Positions 1-8,275 are shown, counted from the stretch's first letter. The stretch is 64,000 bases of DNA from Iamia sp. SCSIO 61187 (GCF_019443745.1 NZ_CP050948.1:4530001-4594000), one strand, 5' to 3'. Notes: generated from the sequence alone by a model not told the origin. Translations and numbers: made by a program.

Positions 1-173
1 GTGACCCGGACCCACAGGGACCGGCCCACGCCGATCTCGGAGTCGAGGACGGCGTCGCCCAGCTCGGCGACCAGGCGGTCGCGCATCGACTCGAGCACCT
101 CGTCGCGGACGGTGTCCTCGGCCGGGGCCTCGTCAGGGGCGGGGGTGGTGGAGGTGTCCGTGTCAGGTGACAA
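1..173 (-). CDS. nuoC: NADH-quinone oxidoreductase subunit C, second copy (partial)
   Basis: This is the N-terminal 57 codons of a second NuoC (30-kDa-type peripheral subunit of complex I). The gene runs off the left edge, so only a disordered acidic leader and the beginning of the fold (about [19 protein letters not shown]) can be read. I chose the TTG at 171-173, which overlaps the last codons of nuoB2; this overlap style is common in the main nuo cluster of this window. An internal ATG about 30 codons in is an alternative. Identification rests mainly on position directly after nuoA2-nuoB2 and is therefore moderate. Confidence 0.6.
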   Translation of the reverse strand, partial: MSPDTDTSTTPAPDEAPAEDTVRDEVLESMRDRLVAELGDAVLDSEIGVGRSLWVRV

Positions 174-663
174 CGATCGGTTCCCCCTTCCAGCGCTCGG
201 CGGGATCCTCGGTGCGGATCCGCTCCTGCAGGAGGACGATGCCCTCGAGCAGGGCCTCGGGGCGGGGCGGGCAGCCGGGGACGTAGACGTCGACGGGGAT
301 GATCTGGTCGACGCCCTTGGTGACCGAGTAGCTGTCCCAGTACGGGCCGCCGCAGTTGGCGCAGCTGCCCATCGAGATCACGTACTTGGGGTCGGGCATC
401 TGCTCGTACAGGCGCCGGACGGCCGGAGCCATCTTGTCGGTGACCGTGCCGGAGATGACGACCAGGTCGGCCTGGCGGGGCGAGGCCGGGAAGGGGATGA
501 CGCCCAGGCGCATCACGTCGAAGCGGGGGGAGGCGAAGGCCGCACCCATCTCGATGGCGCAGCACGCCAGCCCCCACTGGTACACCCAGAGGGAGTACTT
601 GCGGGAGATGTTGAGGAGCGCCGTCAGGGGCTTGGGCGACTTGCCGCTCTCGATGAGCCCCAT
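163..663 (-). CDS. nuoB: NADH-quinone oxidoreductase subunit B, second copy
   Basis: 166-residue NuoB (PSST) subunit of complex I, which carries cluster N2 and passes electrons to quinone at the base of the peripheral arm. All four N2 cysteines are visible: the pair C34-C35 in LACCAIEM, C101 in SMGSC and C131 in VPGCPP; an extra cysteine at 104 (CANCGG) distinguishes it from the other NuoB at 17660-18232. The ATG at 663 follows nuoA2 by 25 bp and the stop overlaps the nuoC2 start. The residues indicate a functional protein, so this is a true second copy and not a decayed duplicate. Confidence 0.93.
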   Translation of the reverse strand: MGLIESGKSPKPLTALLNISRKYSLWVYQWGLACCAIEMGAAFASPRFDVMRLGVIPFPASPRQADLVVISGTVTDKMAPAVRRLYEQMPDPKYVISMGSCANCGGPYWDSYSVTKGVDQIIPVDVYVPGCPPRPEALLEGIVLLQERIRTEDPAERWKGEPIVVT

Positions 664-688
664 CAGCGGGCCGACACGATGGTGTGGA

Positions 689-1054
689 TCAGATCCATCT
701 CAAGACCTTCTTGCGCCAGGCGTAGAGCAGGCCGAGGGCCAGCACGCCGATGAAGACCGACATCTCGACGACGCCGAAGGTGCCGTAGGCCTCCAGCCGG
801 GTGGCCCAGGGGAAGATGAAGACGGCTTCGACGTCGAACATCACGAAGAGGAGGGCGAAGATGTAGTACCGGATCTCGGCCTGGGTCCAGCCCTCGCCGA
901 CGGGGTCGACGCCGCTCTCGTAGGCGATGAGCTTCTCGGGCCGGGGCCGCTTGGGGCGCAGGAGCGAGCCCAGCCCGAGCACCGCACCCACCAGCCCGAC
1001 CGCGACGCATCCGAAGATGAACACGGTGAGGTAAGAGCGGAGGAATTCCGACAC
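689..1054 (-). CDS. nuoA: NADH-quinone oxidoreductase subunit A, second copy
   Basis: 121-residue NuoA, a small membrane subunit of complex I with three predicted helices (about residues 7-28, 63-82 and 93-112) and the family signature YESGVDP. The open frame continues upstream, but that extension runs through a palindromic repeat and has no NuoA character. I chose GTG at 1052-1054 because a TAGATT -10 box sits exactly 7 nt upstream, matching the leaderless pattern of this window. It is the first gene of a separate nuoA-nuoB-nuoC unit distinct from the large nuo cluster. Confidence 0.88.
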   Translation of the reverse strand: MSEFLRSYLTVFIFGCVAVGLVGAVLGLGSLLRPKRPRPEKLIAYESGVDPVGEGWTQAEIRYYIFALLFVMFDVEAVFIFPWATRLEAYGTFGVVEMSVFIGVLALGLLYAWRKKVLRWI

Positions 1055-1061
1055 GTCCGGG

Positions 1062-1067
1062 AATCTA
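1062..1067 (-). promoter_or_regulatory. -10 box of second nuoABC unit, leaderless
   Basis: On the minus strand this reads TAGATT, a TANNNT-type actinobacterial -10 element 7 nt before the GTG of nuoA2. That spacing puts the transcript start at or next to the start codon. No convincing -35 box is visible. It implies that the second nuo set is transcribed independently of the main cluster. Confidence 0.5.
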
Positions 1068-1154
1068 GTGAGCCCCTTCACGATGGGCCAAAGGGGGGCG
1101 GCCACCCCGGTGGCGGGCCCCGGCGAGCCTCCGCGACCGTTCTCCGCCAGAACT

Positions 1155-1204
1155 GGTTTCGGCGCGGTGTGGTCGCGCAGGCGCGATCTCAGCGCGCCGA
1201 AACC
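1155..1204. repeat. palindromic repeat, left flank of DUF559-like gene 1
   Basis: Imperfect palindrome: the outer 12-bp arms GGTTTCGGCGCG and CGCGCCGAAACC are perfect complements and the inner arms are near-complementary. It resembles the neighbouring 48-bp palindrome in centre (GTGGTCGCGC) but has GGTTTC/GAAACC ends. A collapsed remnant with GTTCT and CCAGAAC ends precedes it at 1139-1153. Confidence 0.8.
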
Positions 1205-1215
1205 CGCGCTCGGCG

Positions 1216-1263
1216 GTTCTGGCGCGGCGTGGTCGCGTGGGCGCGACCACACCGCGCCAGAAC
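1216..1263. repeat. 48-bp palindrome GTTCTGG...CCAGAAC
   Basis: Near-perfect 48-bp inverted repeat. Outer arms GTTCTGGCGCGG and CCGCGCCAGAAC pair perfectly, and the inner GTGGTCGCG pairs with CGCGACCAC. It lies 69 bp upstream of the gene at 1333-2283. Related units occur downstream of the same gene. Confidence 0.88.
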
Positions 1264-1304
1264 GGCGGAGGACCCCGCAAGCCACGGGACGGCAGTGGGC
1301 TGGA

Positions 1305-1332
1305 TGTCACACCCTGCCGGGATGATGGGGCG
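1305..1332 (+). promoter_or_regulatory. conserved leader of DUF559-like gene 1
   Basis: TGTCACACC, 7 nt, GATGAT, 6 nt (GGGGCG), then the ATG. The same elements at exactly the same spacing precede the paralogue at 27078 (see 27050-27077), while the surrounding repeats differ. GATGAT fits an xANNNT -10 box for a leaderless transcript. TGTCACACC may be a -35 substitute or a binding site for the protein itself; that role is inference. Confidence 0.5.
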
Positions 1333-2283
1333 ATGCAACCCGACATCGAACGCACCATCGCCACCCACGCCGCCCGCCAGATCGGCCTCGTCACCCGGGA
1401 CCAGCTGCTCAGGGCGGGTCTGTCCCGCTCGTCGATCTGGAGGCGCACCCAGGAAGGTCTCCTGATCGCGGCCGGGGGACGGACCTTCAGCGTGGGGGCC
1501 AGCCCGCCGAGCGACGAGCAGGCGGTGCTGGCCGCATGCCTCGACCACGGTGGCGTCGCCACCCATCGAGCCGGGTGCTGGCTGAGGGGCCTGTGGTCGC
1601 AGCCGTCCCCGATCGAGATCACGGTGCCCCGCCTTCGATCGAGCCGGACGTCCACCGTCTTCGACCGGGACGTGATCGTGCACACGACCACGTCCCTGCC
1701 CCTCGCCGACCTGACGACGGTCCGTGGCGTGCCGACCGTGAGCGTGGCTCGCAGCCTCCTCGGGCTCGGCGCCCTGGTGCCGGGGGACGTCACCCAGGAC
1801 GAGCTGGCGGCGGCCGTCGCCGATGCGTGCGAGCGGGGCCTGGCCTCGGAGCGGTGGCTGCTGTGGCTGCTCGAGCGGCGGCGCATCCAGGGCCGCAACG
1901 GGGTCATCGCCTTCGAGGAGGCGATCGCGGCCCGTCTCGCGCTGGGACCGACCGAGAGCTGGCTGGAGCGAGAGCTCGTCGGGATGATCCTCGCAGCCGG
2001 GCTGCCCCGGCCGGTCGTGCAGCGGCGCGTCCGCCGCCAGGGGAGGTTCGTCGGCCGGGTCGACCTGGCGTTCGACGGCACTCCGGTCGTGGTGGAGGCA
2101 TTGGGGTACGCCCACCACCGGTCCCGGGCCGACCTCGAGCGCGACACCAGGCGGGTGAACCAGCTCACGCTGGCCGGCAAGCGCGTGCTGCAGTTCGGCT
2201 ACGACCAGATCGTCAGGGACAAGGCGTCGGTGCTCGTTGCCATCGCCGATGCCCTGGGGGTCGAGGTCGAGCTGGCGGCCTGA
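1333..2283 (+). CDS. winged-helix plus DUF559/PD-(D/E)XK nuclease-like protein, paralogue 1
   Basis: 316 residues. Residues about 1-55 look like the winged-helix 'AbiEi antitoxin' type N-terminus (GLVTRDQLLRAGLSRSSIWR). The C-terminal ~110 residues look like the DUF559/Vsr-like restriction-endonuclease fold: GPTESWLE, then RVD followed by a hydrophobic strand VVVE and H-H, and a final strand LAGKRVLQFGYD. The lysine of the classic E-x-K motif is absent, so catalysis is uncertain. The long open frame extends upstream, but I chose ATG 1333 from the leader shared with its paralogue at 27078-28007 (I judge roughly 45% identity by eye). It is inserted between the two nuo sets, opposite in strand, flanked by palindromes on both sides. 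No toxin partner gene is adjacent, so a toxin-antitoxin role is not supported. Confidence 0.8.
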   Translation: MQPDIERTIATHAARQIGLVTRDQLLRAGLSRSSIWRRTQEGLLIAAGGRTFSVGASPPSDEQAVLAACLDHGGVATHRAGCWLRGLWSQPSPIEITVPRLRSSRTSTVFDRDVIVHTTTSLPLADLTTVRGVPTVSVARSLLGLGALVPGDVTQDELAAAVADACERGLASERWLLWLLERRRIQGRNGVIAFEEAIAARLALGPTESWLERELVGMILAAGLPRPVVQRRVRRQGRFVGRVDLAFDGTPVVVEALGYAHHRSRADLERDTRRVNQLTLAGKRVLQFGYDQIVRDKASVLVAIADALGVEVELAA

Positions 2284-2398
2284 TCTCGTCCTCGCTCCGG
2301 CCGGCGGGGTCTGCCGGATCAGACGGGGATCTACCGCGACCGTCCCGGGCAGGAACCGGTTCCGGCCCCGGATCGTCGCGTCGACAGGCCATCCGATC

Positions 2399-2446
2399 GT
2401 TCTGGCGCGATCAGGTCGCGTCCACGCGACCCCACCGCCCCGGAAC
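2399..2446. repeat. 48-bp palindrome, right flank of DUF559-like gene 1
   Basis: Begins GTTCTGGCGCG and ends CCGGAAC, with inner AGGTCGCGT pairing to ACGCGACCC. It has the same length and outer sequence as the unit at 1216-1263 but is more diverged. A possible further half unit (GGTTCCGG...) lies at about 2358. Confidence 0.7.
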
Positions 2447-2458
2447 CGCTCGCTCGCA

Positions 2459-2506
2459 GCTCTGGCGCGGACAGGTCGCGCCAGCGCGACGCTCACGCAC
2501 CGGGAC
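2459..2506. repeat. degenerate palindrome, right flank of DUF559-like gene 1
   Basis: Starts GCTCTGGCGCGG, contains AGGTCGCG and ends CCGGGAC. It is a decayed member of the same palindrome family, 12 bp after the previous unit. It ends shortly before the convergent nuoN stop. Confidence 0.55.
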
Positions 2507-2539
2507 GCGTTCGTGCCCGACGTCGTCGCGAGCCGCGGG

Positions 2540-4117
2540 TCAGCCGCCGTCGGTGGGGGCGGCCTCGGCCCCGTCGTCGGGGACCTCGGCCAAGAGGGAC
2601 GGGGTGGCGTCTCGGGCGGTGCGGGTGAGGGGGTCGGGCACCACGCCCAGGCCGATGGTCGCGATGAGGGCCAGCCCGATGGTGAGCTTGGCCGCGACCG
2701 GGACCTGGATGCGCCGGACGGGGCCGTCGGCCACGACCTCGGCCTCGTCGTCGGTGGCCCCGGCGTACATCGAGAGCACGATCCGCAGGTAGAGGAAGGC
2801 GGACACGACGGCGGTGAGCATGGCCACCAGGCCGAGCCAGAACGAGTCGGCCTCGACCACGGCCTGCACGGCGTAGAACTTGGCCAGGAAGCCCGAGGTC
2901 AGCGGGGTCCCGGCCTGGGCCAGCAGGAAGACCGTCAGGGCGAGGGCGAGCAGCGGCTCGCGCCGGGCCAGACCGGAGTAGTCGCCCAGCGAGTGGCGCC
3001 CGTCGCCCCGGCGCCCGACGACCGTGATCACCCCGAAGGTGCCCCCGACCATCACCGTGTACGAGGCCAGGTAGAAGAGGACGGCGGCGACGCCCTCGAC
3101 GCTGCCGGTCGCCACCGCGATGAGCATGAAGCCGGCGTGGTTGATGGACGAGTAGGCCATCATCCGCTTGACGTCGGTCTGGACGACGGCGAGGACGGCG
3201 CCGACGACGAGGCTGGCCACCGCCAGGCCGTAGACGATCGGCTGCCAGTCGAGCAGCCGCGTCTCGAAGGCGACGACCAGCACCCGCAGCATCCCGGCGA
3301 AGCCGGCCGCCTTCACCGAGGTGGCCATGAACGACACGACCGGCGACGGCGAGCCCTGGTACACGTCGGGGGTCCAGGCGTGGAACGGGGCGGCGGCGAC
3401 CTTGAACCCGAAGCCCACCACCAGCAGCCCGATGCCGGCGAGGAGCAGGCCCTCGTCCTCGAGCCGGTTCTCGGCGAGGAAGTCGGCGATCTTGGCCAGG
3501 CTGGTCGACCCGGTGGCCCCGTAGACCAGGGCGATGCCGTAGAGGAAGAAGGCCGACGAGAAGCCGCCCAGCACGAAGTACTTGAGGGCGGCCTCGCCCG
3601 AGCGCAGCCGGCGGCGGTGCAGCCCGGCGAGGACGTAGGCGGCGATGGAGAGGATCTCGAGGCCGAGGAAGAGGACGATCAGGTCGCCGGCCGAGCACAT
3701 GATGATCCCGCCCGCGGCGGAGACCACGTAGAGGATGTAGGCCTCGGGCCCGTCGAGGTCCTCCCGGCGCATGTAGCCGTCGGTGAGGAGGGCGGCGATG
3801 ATCACGCCGACGGCGATCACCACGATGAGGAACAGCGAGAACCCGTCGACGGCGTAGGCGCCGGCCACGACGCTGCGATCGCCGCTCTCGGGCAGGTCCC
3901 GCCACAGCAGCACGGCCGCCACGATGGTGCCGAGGGCGATGGCGACGGTGGTGAGGGCGCCCCACGCGACTCCCTGCCGCCGGGGCAGGAGGCCGCCCAT
4001 GATCAGCAGCACGATGGCGCCGACGACCATCACCAGGAACGGCGAGAGCGCGCTCCACGCGATCGGCGGCGTGTCGACGGTGGCGGCGTCGGCCTGGGCC
4101 AGCAGCAGGGCGTTCAT
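2540..4117 (-). CDS. nuoN: NADH-quinone oxidoreductase subunit N
   Basis: 525-residue NuoN, one of three antiporter-like proton-pumping membrane subunits of complex I, with about 14 hydrophobic segments. Family features include the lysine/proline-rich helix region AAPFHAWTPDVYQG near residue 240 and the segment MMAYSSINHAGFML near 300. ATG 4117 (MNALLLAQADA) was chosen over an upstream in-frame ATG because NuoM starts with the same MNALLLA. A 139-bp gap filled with GCTCGCTGCGCTCGC motifs separates it from nuoM; GATGGT 6 nt before the ATG could be a weak internal promoter. It is the last gene of the main nuo set. Confidence 0.95.
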   Translation of the reverse strand: MNALLLAQADAATVDTPPIAWSALSPFLVMVVGAIVLLIMGGLLPRRQGVAWGALTTVAIALGTIVAAVLLWRDLPESGDRSVVAGAYAVDGFSLFLIVVIAVGVIIAALLTDGYMRREDLDGPEAYILYVVSAAGGIIMCSAGDLIVLFLGLEILSIAAYVLAGLHRRRLRSGEAALKYFVLGGFSSAFFLYGIALVYGATGSTSLAKIADFLAENRLEDEGLLLAGIGLLVVGFGFKVAAAPFHAWTPDVYQGSPSPVVSFMATSVKAAGFAGMLRVLVVAFETRLLDWQPIVYGLAVASLVVGAVLAVVQTDVKRMMAYSSINHAGFMLIAVATGSVEGVAAVLFYLASYTVMVGGTFGVITVVGRRGDGRHSLGDYSGLARREPLLALALTVFLLAQAGTPLTSGFLAKFYAVQAVVEADSFWLGLVAMLTAVVSAFLYLRIVLSMYAGATDDEAEVVADGPVRRIQVPVAAKLTIGLALIATIGLGVVPDPLTRTARDATPSLLAEVPDDGAEAAPTDGG

Positions 4118-4256
4118 CGGCGCACCATCGGGCCGTGGACCACATGCAGCCGGCTCGCCGCAGCGGTGCACCGATGAGCGCCGCCGGCTCCGCTCGCTGC
4201 GCTCGCGGCGCCGCCGGAGAAACGACTGTGCTGTCTGGTTCGCTCGCTGCGCTCGC
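4118..4256. repeat. nuoM-nuoN gap with GCTCGCTGCGCTCGC motifs
   Basis: Non-coding 139 bp containing two copies of GCTCGCTGCGCTCGC (near 4190 and 4244) separated by a less GC-rich stretch. Similar motifs occur near 29830, 48287 and 53585 in this window. No separate gene is visible. Confidence 0.6.
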
Positions 4257-5903
4257 TCACCCCTCCCCCTCCTCGGCGCCGTGGCCGGCCTCGTCGGACT
4301 CGTGCTCCTCGGCCTCGGCGTAGGTCGACTTCCGGGCTTCGCGACCGGTCTGGTTGACCTCGGGCTCGGTGAAGTCGCTGTGCTCCTCGACGTGGGCGAC
4401 GAGCGCCTTCACCGACGGCTCCATCCGCTCGAGGACGGGCTTGGGGTAGACGCCGAGGAAGACGATCAGCCCGAGCAGCGGGGCCATCACCAGGCCCTCG
4501 CGCAGCGTGATCTCGGCGAAGCCCCGGTTGTCCTCGTCGGGCTCGCCGTGGAAGGTGCGCTGGTAGGCCCAGAGCAGGTACAGGGCGGCGAGGATCACGC
4601 CCGAGGCGGCCACGACCGACCACCACCGGGCCGACGTGAACGAGCCCAGGAGGATGAGGAACTCGCCCACGAAGCCGTTGAGCCCGGGCAGCCCGATCGA
4701 CGAGAGCACCACCACGGTGAACACGCCGGCGAAGATGGGCGCCACCTTCTGGAGGCCCTTCAGCTTGGCGATCTCCCGGGTGTGGCGGCGGTCGGAGATC
4801 ATCCCCACCAGGAGGAAGAGGGCCCCGGTCGAGATGCCGTGGTTGACCATCTGCAGCACCGAGCCCTCGAGGCCCTGGGTGGTGAGCGAGAAGGTGCCGA
4901 GGACGATGAACCCCAGGTGGGCCACCGAGGAGTAGGCGACGAGCCGCTTGAGGTCCTTCTGCATCGTCGCCACGACGGCGCCGTAGATGACCCCGACCGT
5001 GCCCAGGGTGATCATCACCGGGGCGAACCAGGCCGCCGCCTCCGGGAAGAGGAAGAGCCCGAAGCGCAGGAACCCGTAGGTGCCGAGCTTCAGCATGACG
5101 CCGGCCAGGATCACCGACCCGGCCGTGGGGGCCTGGGTGTGGGCGTCGGGCAGCCACGTGTGCAGCGGGAAGACGGGGACCTTGATGGCGAAGGCCACGG
5201 CGAAGGCCAGGAACAGCCAGCGGGCGCTGTTGGTGGCGATCGACTGGTCCTGGGCGATCTGGACGAGGTCGAAGGTGATCCCGCCCCCCGACTCCTGGGC
5301 GTGGAGGACGGCGGTGGCGATGAGGCCGACCAGCATGAAGGCCGAGCCGAACATCGTGTACAGGAAGAACTTCATCGCCGCGTAGCGACGCTCGGCGTAG
5401 CCCCACCCGCTGATGAGGAAGTACATCGGCACCAGCACGATCTCGAACATCACGAAGAAGACGAAGAGGTCGAGGGCCAGGAAGACGCCGAGGCAGCCGG
5501 CCTCGAGGAGCAGGATCCACGCCAGGAACGGCTTCTCGTCGTGGTGCGCGGGGGCCGCGACGATGGCGATCGGGAACAGCACCCCGGTCATCACCAGCAG
5601 GAACAGCGAGATCCCGTCGACGCCCAGGTACCAGGAGATGTCGAGGTCACGGATCCAGGTGGCCTTGTCGACCATCTGGAAGCCGGCGTCGGCCGTCTCG
5701 AAGGTGACCAGCACGGCGATGGTCAGGGCCCCGGTCAGCACCGAGAAGGTGATGGCGAGGGCCCGGGACAGCTCGGCCCGGCGCTTCGACACGAGGGCGA
5801 CGAGGAGGGCGCCGACGGCGGGCAGCACCACGATGGTGCTGAGGAGCGGGATCTCGGCGGCGGCTTGGCCGCCCTCGGACGCAGCCAGCAGGAGGGCGTT
5901 CAC
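4257..5903 (-). CDS. nuoM: NADH-quinone oxidoreductase subunit M
   Basis: 548-residue antiporter-like proton-pumping subunit of complex I. Recognisable segments are LFFVMFEIVLVPMYFLI (conserved glutamate of the first helix bundle), FPLHTWLPDAHTQAPT around residue 240 and KRLVAYSSVAHLGF. The C-terminus is an acidic cytoplasmic tail of about 60 residues rich in E and D, longer than usual. GTG 5903 overlaps the nuoL stop in a GTGA arrangement, implying translational coupling. Confidence 0.96.
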   Translation of the reverse strand: MNALLLAASEGGQAAAEIPLLSTIVVLPAVGALLVALVSKRRAELSRALAITFSVLTGALTIAVLVTFETADAGFQMVDKATWIRDLDISWYLGVDGISLFLLVMTGVLFPIAIVAAPAHHDEKPFLAWILLLEAGCLGVFLALDLFVFFVMFEIVLVPMYFLISGWGYAERRYAAMKFFLYTMFGSAFMLVGLIATAVLHAQESGGGITFDLVQIAQDQSIATNSARWLFLAFAVAFAIKVPVFPLHTWLPDAHTQAPTAGSVILAGVMLKLGTYGFLRFGLFLFPEAAAWFAPVMITLGTVGVIYGAVVATMQKDLKRLVAYSSVAHLGFIVLGTFSLTTQGLEGSVLQMVNHGISTGALFLLVGMISDRRHTREIAKLKGLQKVAPIFAGVFTVVVLSSIGLPGLNGFVGEFLILLGSFTSARWWSVVAASGVILAALYLLWAYQRTFHGEPDEDNRGFAEITLREGLVMAPLLGLIVFLGVYPKPVLERMEPSVKALVAHVEEHSDFTEPEVNQTGREARKSTYAEAEEHESDEAGHGAEEGEG

Positions 5904-7948
5904 AGGAGGGCCCCCCGGAGGATCATGACGAACACGACGAAGATGGCGCCGGCGGTGAGGAACCCGGCGTAGGCCCGGACGAAGCCGGTCTGGGTCCGGC
6001 GCAGCCCGCCGCCGCCGACGCGCACGAGCGTGGCCACGCCGTTGACGGCACCGTCGACGACCGTGCGGTCGAACCAGGCGACGGCGTCGAAGGCCTTGCG
6101 CCCCGGCCCGCCCATGAAGGTCGAGATGGACGAGTCGTAGTACCAGCCCCGCAGCAGGATCGGCGGCGTGGCCGGCTGGTCCTCGTACCGGCGGCGGAGG
6201 TACAGGGCGGCGGCGCCGACGATGCCGGCGATGCCGGCCACGATGGCCACCGCGGCCAGGGCCCACTTCGTCGCCGTCGACGAGGTCAGGTGGTGCTCGC
6301 CCGCCTCGACGACCGGCAGCAGCCAGTGCTCGAGGCGCTTGGTCGAGTCGGTGAACGGCAGCTGGATGGCGCCGCCCACGAGCGCCAGCCCGGCGAGCAC
6401 GACGAGGGGGGCCGTCATCGTCCAGGGCGACTCGTGGGGGTGGATCTCGTCCTTCGGCCCGACGCCGTGGGGCAGGTGGCCGCTCTCGTAGACGTTGTGG
6501 ACCGTCGGGGAGCCCGCCTCATCGCCGTCGGCGTCATCGACCTCGCCGTCGTCGCCGGCACCGGCGGGGACGAGGCCGCGCTCGCGGGCCAGCTCGGGGG
6601 CGGCGTCGACGAGGGGGCGGTCCCAGCGGGGCGTGCCGAAGAAGGTGAGGAAGACCTGGCGGCTCATGTAGAAGGCCGTGAGCAGCGCCGTCACCAGGCC
6701 GATGGCCCACAGGACCGGGCTCTTCTCCCAGGCGAACAGCAGGATCTCGTCCTTCGACCAGAAGCCCGAGAACGGCGGCACGCCGGCGATGGCCAGCCAG
6801 CCCACCAGGTAGGTGATGGCCGTGATCGGGAGGAGCTTGCGGAGGGCGCCCATGCGCCGCATGTCCTGCTCGTCTCCGAGCCCGTGGATGACCGACCCGG
6901 ACCCGAGGAACATCAGGGCCTTGAAGAAGGCGTGGGTGACCATGTGGAAGATGGCGGCCACGTAGGCGCCGGACCCGATGGCCAGGAACATGTACCCCAG
7001 CTGCGAGATGGTGGAGTAGGCCAGGACCTTCTTGATGTCGTGCTGGCCCACGGCGATGGTGGCCGCCACCAGGGCGGTGAGGGCGCCGACCACGGCGATC
7101 ACCATGGTGACCCAGTCCGACGACGCCGCGATCACCGGGCTCATCCGGGTCAGGAGGTACACGCCGGAGGTCACCATGGTGGCGGCGTGGATGAGGGCCG
7201 AGACGGGCGTGGGACCGGCCATGGCGTCGGGCAGCCACACGAACAGGGGGATCTGGGCCGACTTGCCGGTGGCGCCGACGAGGAGCAGCAGGGTGATGGC
7301 GGTGGCGGTGCTCGTGGCCAGGCCGCCGGCGCCCTCGATGATGTCGGCGTAGGTGATGGACCCCAGCGCCGTGAACGTGAGGAACATGGCGACCATGTAG
7401 CCCCAGTCACCGATGCGGTTGGTGACGAAGGCCTTCTTGCCGGCCGAGGCGTTGGCGTCGGACTCGTGCCAGAACGAGATCAGGAAGTACGAGCAGGCGC
7501 CCACGCCCTCCCAGCCCAGGAAGGTGATGAGCAGGTTGTCGCCCAGCACCAGCATCAGCATGGAGAAGACGAACAGGTTCAGGTACAGGAAGAACTTGCT
7601 GAACCGGGGGTCGCCGTGCATGTAGCCGATGGCGTAGAGGTGGATGAGCGTGGCGATGCCCGTGATGAAGAGGCACATCGTCAGCGACAGGGGGTCGGCC
7701 AGGAAGCCCACGTCGACGGTGAACCCGCCGGCCGGCACCCACTCGAAGAGGACCTGGCTGAACGCCCGGCTCTCCTCGGGCTCGCCGACGAGGCCGAGGA
7801 AGACGACGACGCTGGCCACGAACGACCCGCCGACGGCGGCGGTGGCGAGCCAGCCCGCCAGGGGCTCACCCAGGCGGCGGCCCAGGGCGACGAGCACCAG
7901 GAAGCCGGCCAGGGGCAGGGCAGGGATGAGCCAGGTCAGGTCGAGCAT
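5900..7948 (-). CDS. nuoL: NADH-quinone oxidoreductase subunit L
   Basis: 682-residue NuoL, the distal antiporter-like subunit, which also carries the long lateral helix at its C-terminus. Visible signatures are FLGWEGVGACSYFLISFW near residue 140, IPLFVWLPDAMAGPTPVSAL near 235 and KKVLAYSTISQLGYM. A charged, D/E-rich insertion of about 60 residues (near 455-510) follows the transmembrane core, before the lateral-helix region. ATG 7948 lies 6 bp after the nuoK stop. Confidence 0.97.
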   Translation of the reverse strand: MLDLTWLIPALPLAGFLVLVALGRRLGEPLAGWLATAAVGGSFVASVVVFLGLVGEPEESRAFSQVLFEWVPAGGFTVDVGFLADPLSLTMCLFITGIATLIHLYAIGYMHGDPRFSKFFLYLNLFVFSMLMLVLGDNLLITFLGWEGVGACSYFLISFWHESDANASAGKKAFVTNRIGDWGYMVAMFLTFTALGSITYADIIEGAGGLATSTATAITLLLLVGATGKSAQIPLFVWLPDAMAGPTPVSALIHAATMVTSGVYLLTRMSPVIAASSDWVTMVIAVVGALTALVAATIAVGQHDIKKVLAYSTISQLGYMFLAIGSGAYVAAIFHMVTHAFFKALMFLGSGSVIHGLGDEQDMRRMGALRKLLPITAITYLVGWLAIAGVPPFSGFWSKDEILLFAWEKSPVLWAIGLVTALLTAFYMSRQVFLTFFGTPRWDRPLVDAAPELARERGLVPAGAGDDGEVDDADGDEAGSPTVHNVYESGHLPHGVGPKDEIHPHESPWTMTAPLVVLAGLALVGGAIQLPFTDSTKRLEHWLLPVVEAGEHHLTSSTATKWALAAVAIVAGIAGIVGAAALYLRRRYEDQPATPPILLRGWYYDSSISTFMGGPGRKAFDAVAWFDRTVVDGAVNGVATLVRVGGGGLRRTQTGFVRAYAGFLTAGAIFVVFVMILRGALL

Positions 7949-7954
7949 GTGGCG

Positions 7955-8275
7955 TCAGCCCCTGAGCAGGGAGGCGTCGTCGGCGGTGGCCAGGGGCCGG
8001 CGCCGGAGGATGGAGACGATGATGCCGAGGCCGACCACGACCTCGGCGGCCGCCACGACGAGGACGAAGAAGACGATGACCTGCCCGCCCACGTCGTCGA
8101 GGTCGCGGGCGAAGGTCACGAAGGTGAGGTTGACGGCGTTGAGCATGAGCTCCACGCACATGAACATCACCAGCGGGTTGCGGCGGACCATCACCCCGAC
8201 GGCACCGACGGCGAACAGCAGGGCGGCCAGCGCCAGGTACCAGCCCGGCGAGACGGCGTTGGCGGCGAGCATCAC
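7955..8275 (-). CDS. nuoK: NADH-quinone oxidoreductase subunit K
   Basis: 106-residue NuoK with three transmembrane helices. The second helix has the conserved glutamate in [14 protein letters not shown] and the third has a second glutamate in [11 protein letters not shown]; both are needed for proton translocation in the family. The start is GTG 8275 overlapping the nuoJ stop (GTGA), with an ATG in the next codon as alternative. Confidence 0.96.
   Translation of the reverse strand: MMLAANAVSPGWYLALAALLFAVGAVGVMVRRNPLVMFMCVELMLNAVNLTFVTFARDLDDVGGQVIVFFVLVVAAAEVVVGLGIIVSILRRRPLATADDASLLRG

Noticed and set aside
1333-2283. AbiEi-type toxin-antitoxin pair
   Set aside because: The N-terminal winged helix resembles AbiEi antitoxins, but neither this gene nor the one at 27078 has an adjacent AbiEii-like nucleotidyltransferase toxin. 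The C-terminus is DUF559-like.
2237-4177. A 646-codon plus-strand frame over nuoN
   Set aside because: Antisense shadow of nuoN; His/Asp/Gly-rich low-complexity translation with no recognisable domain.
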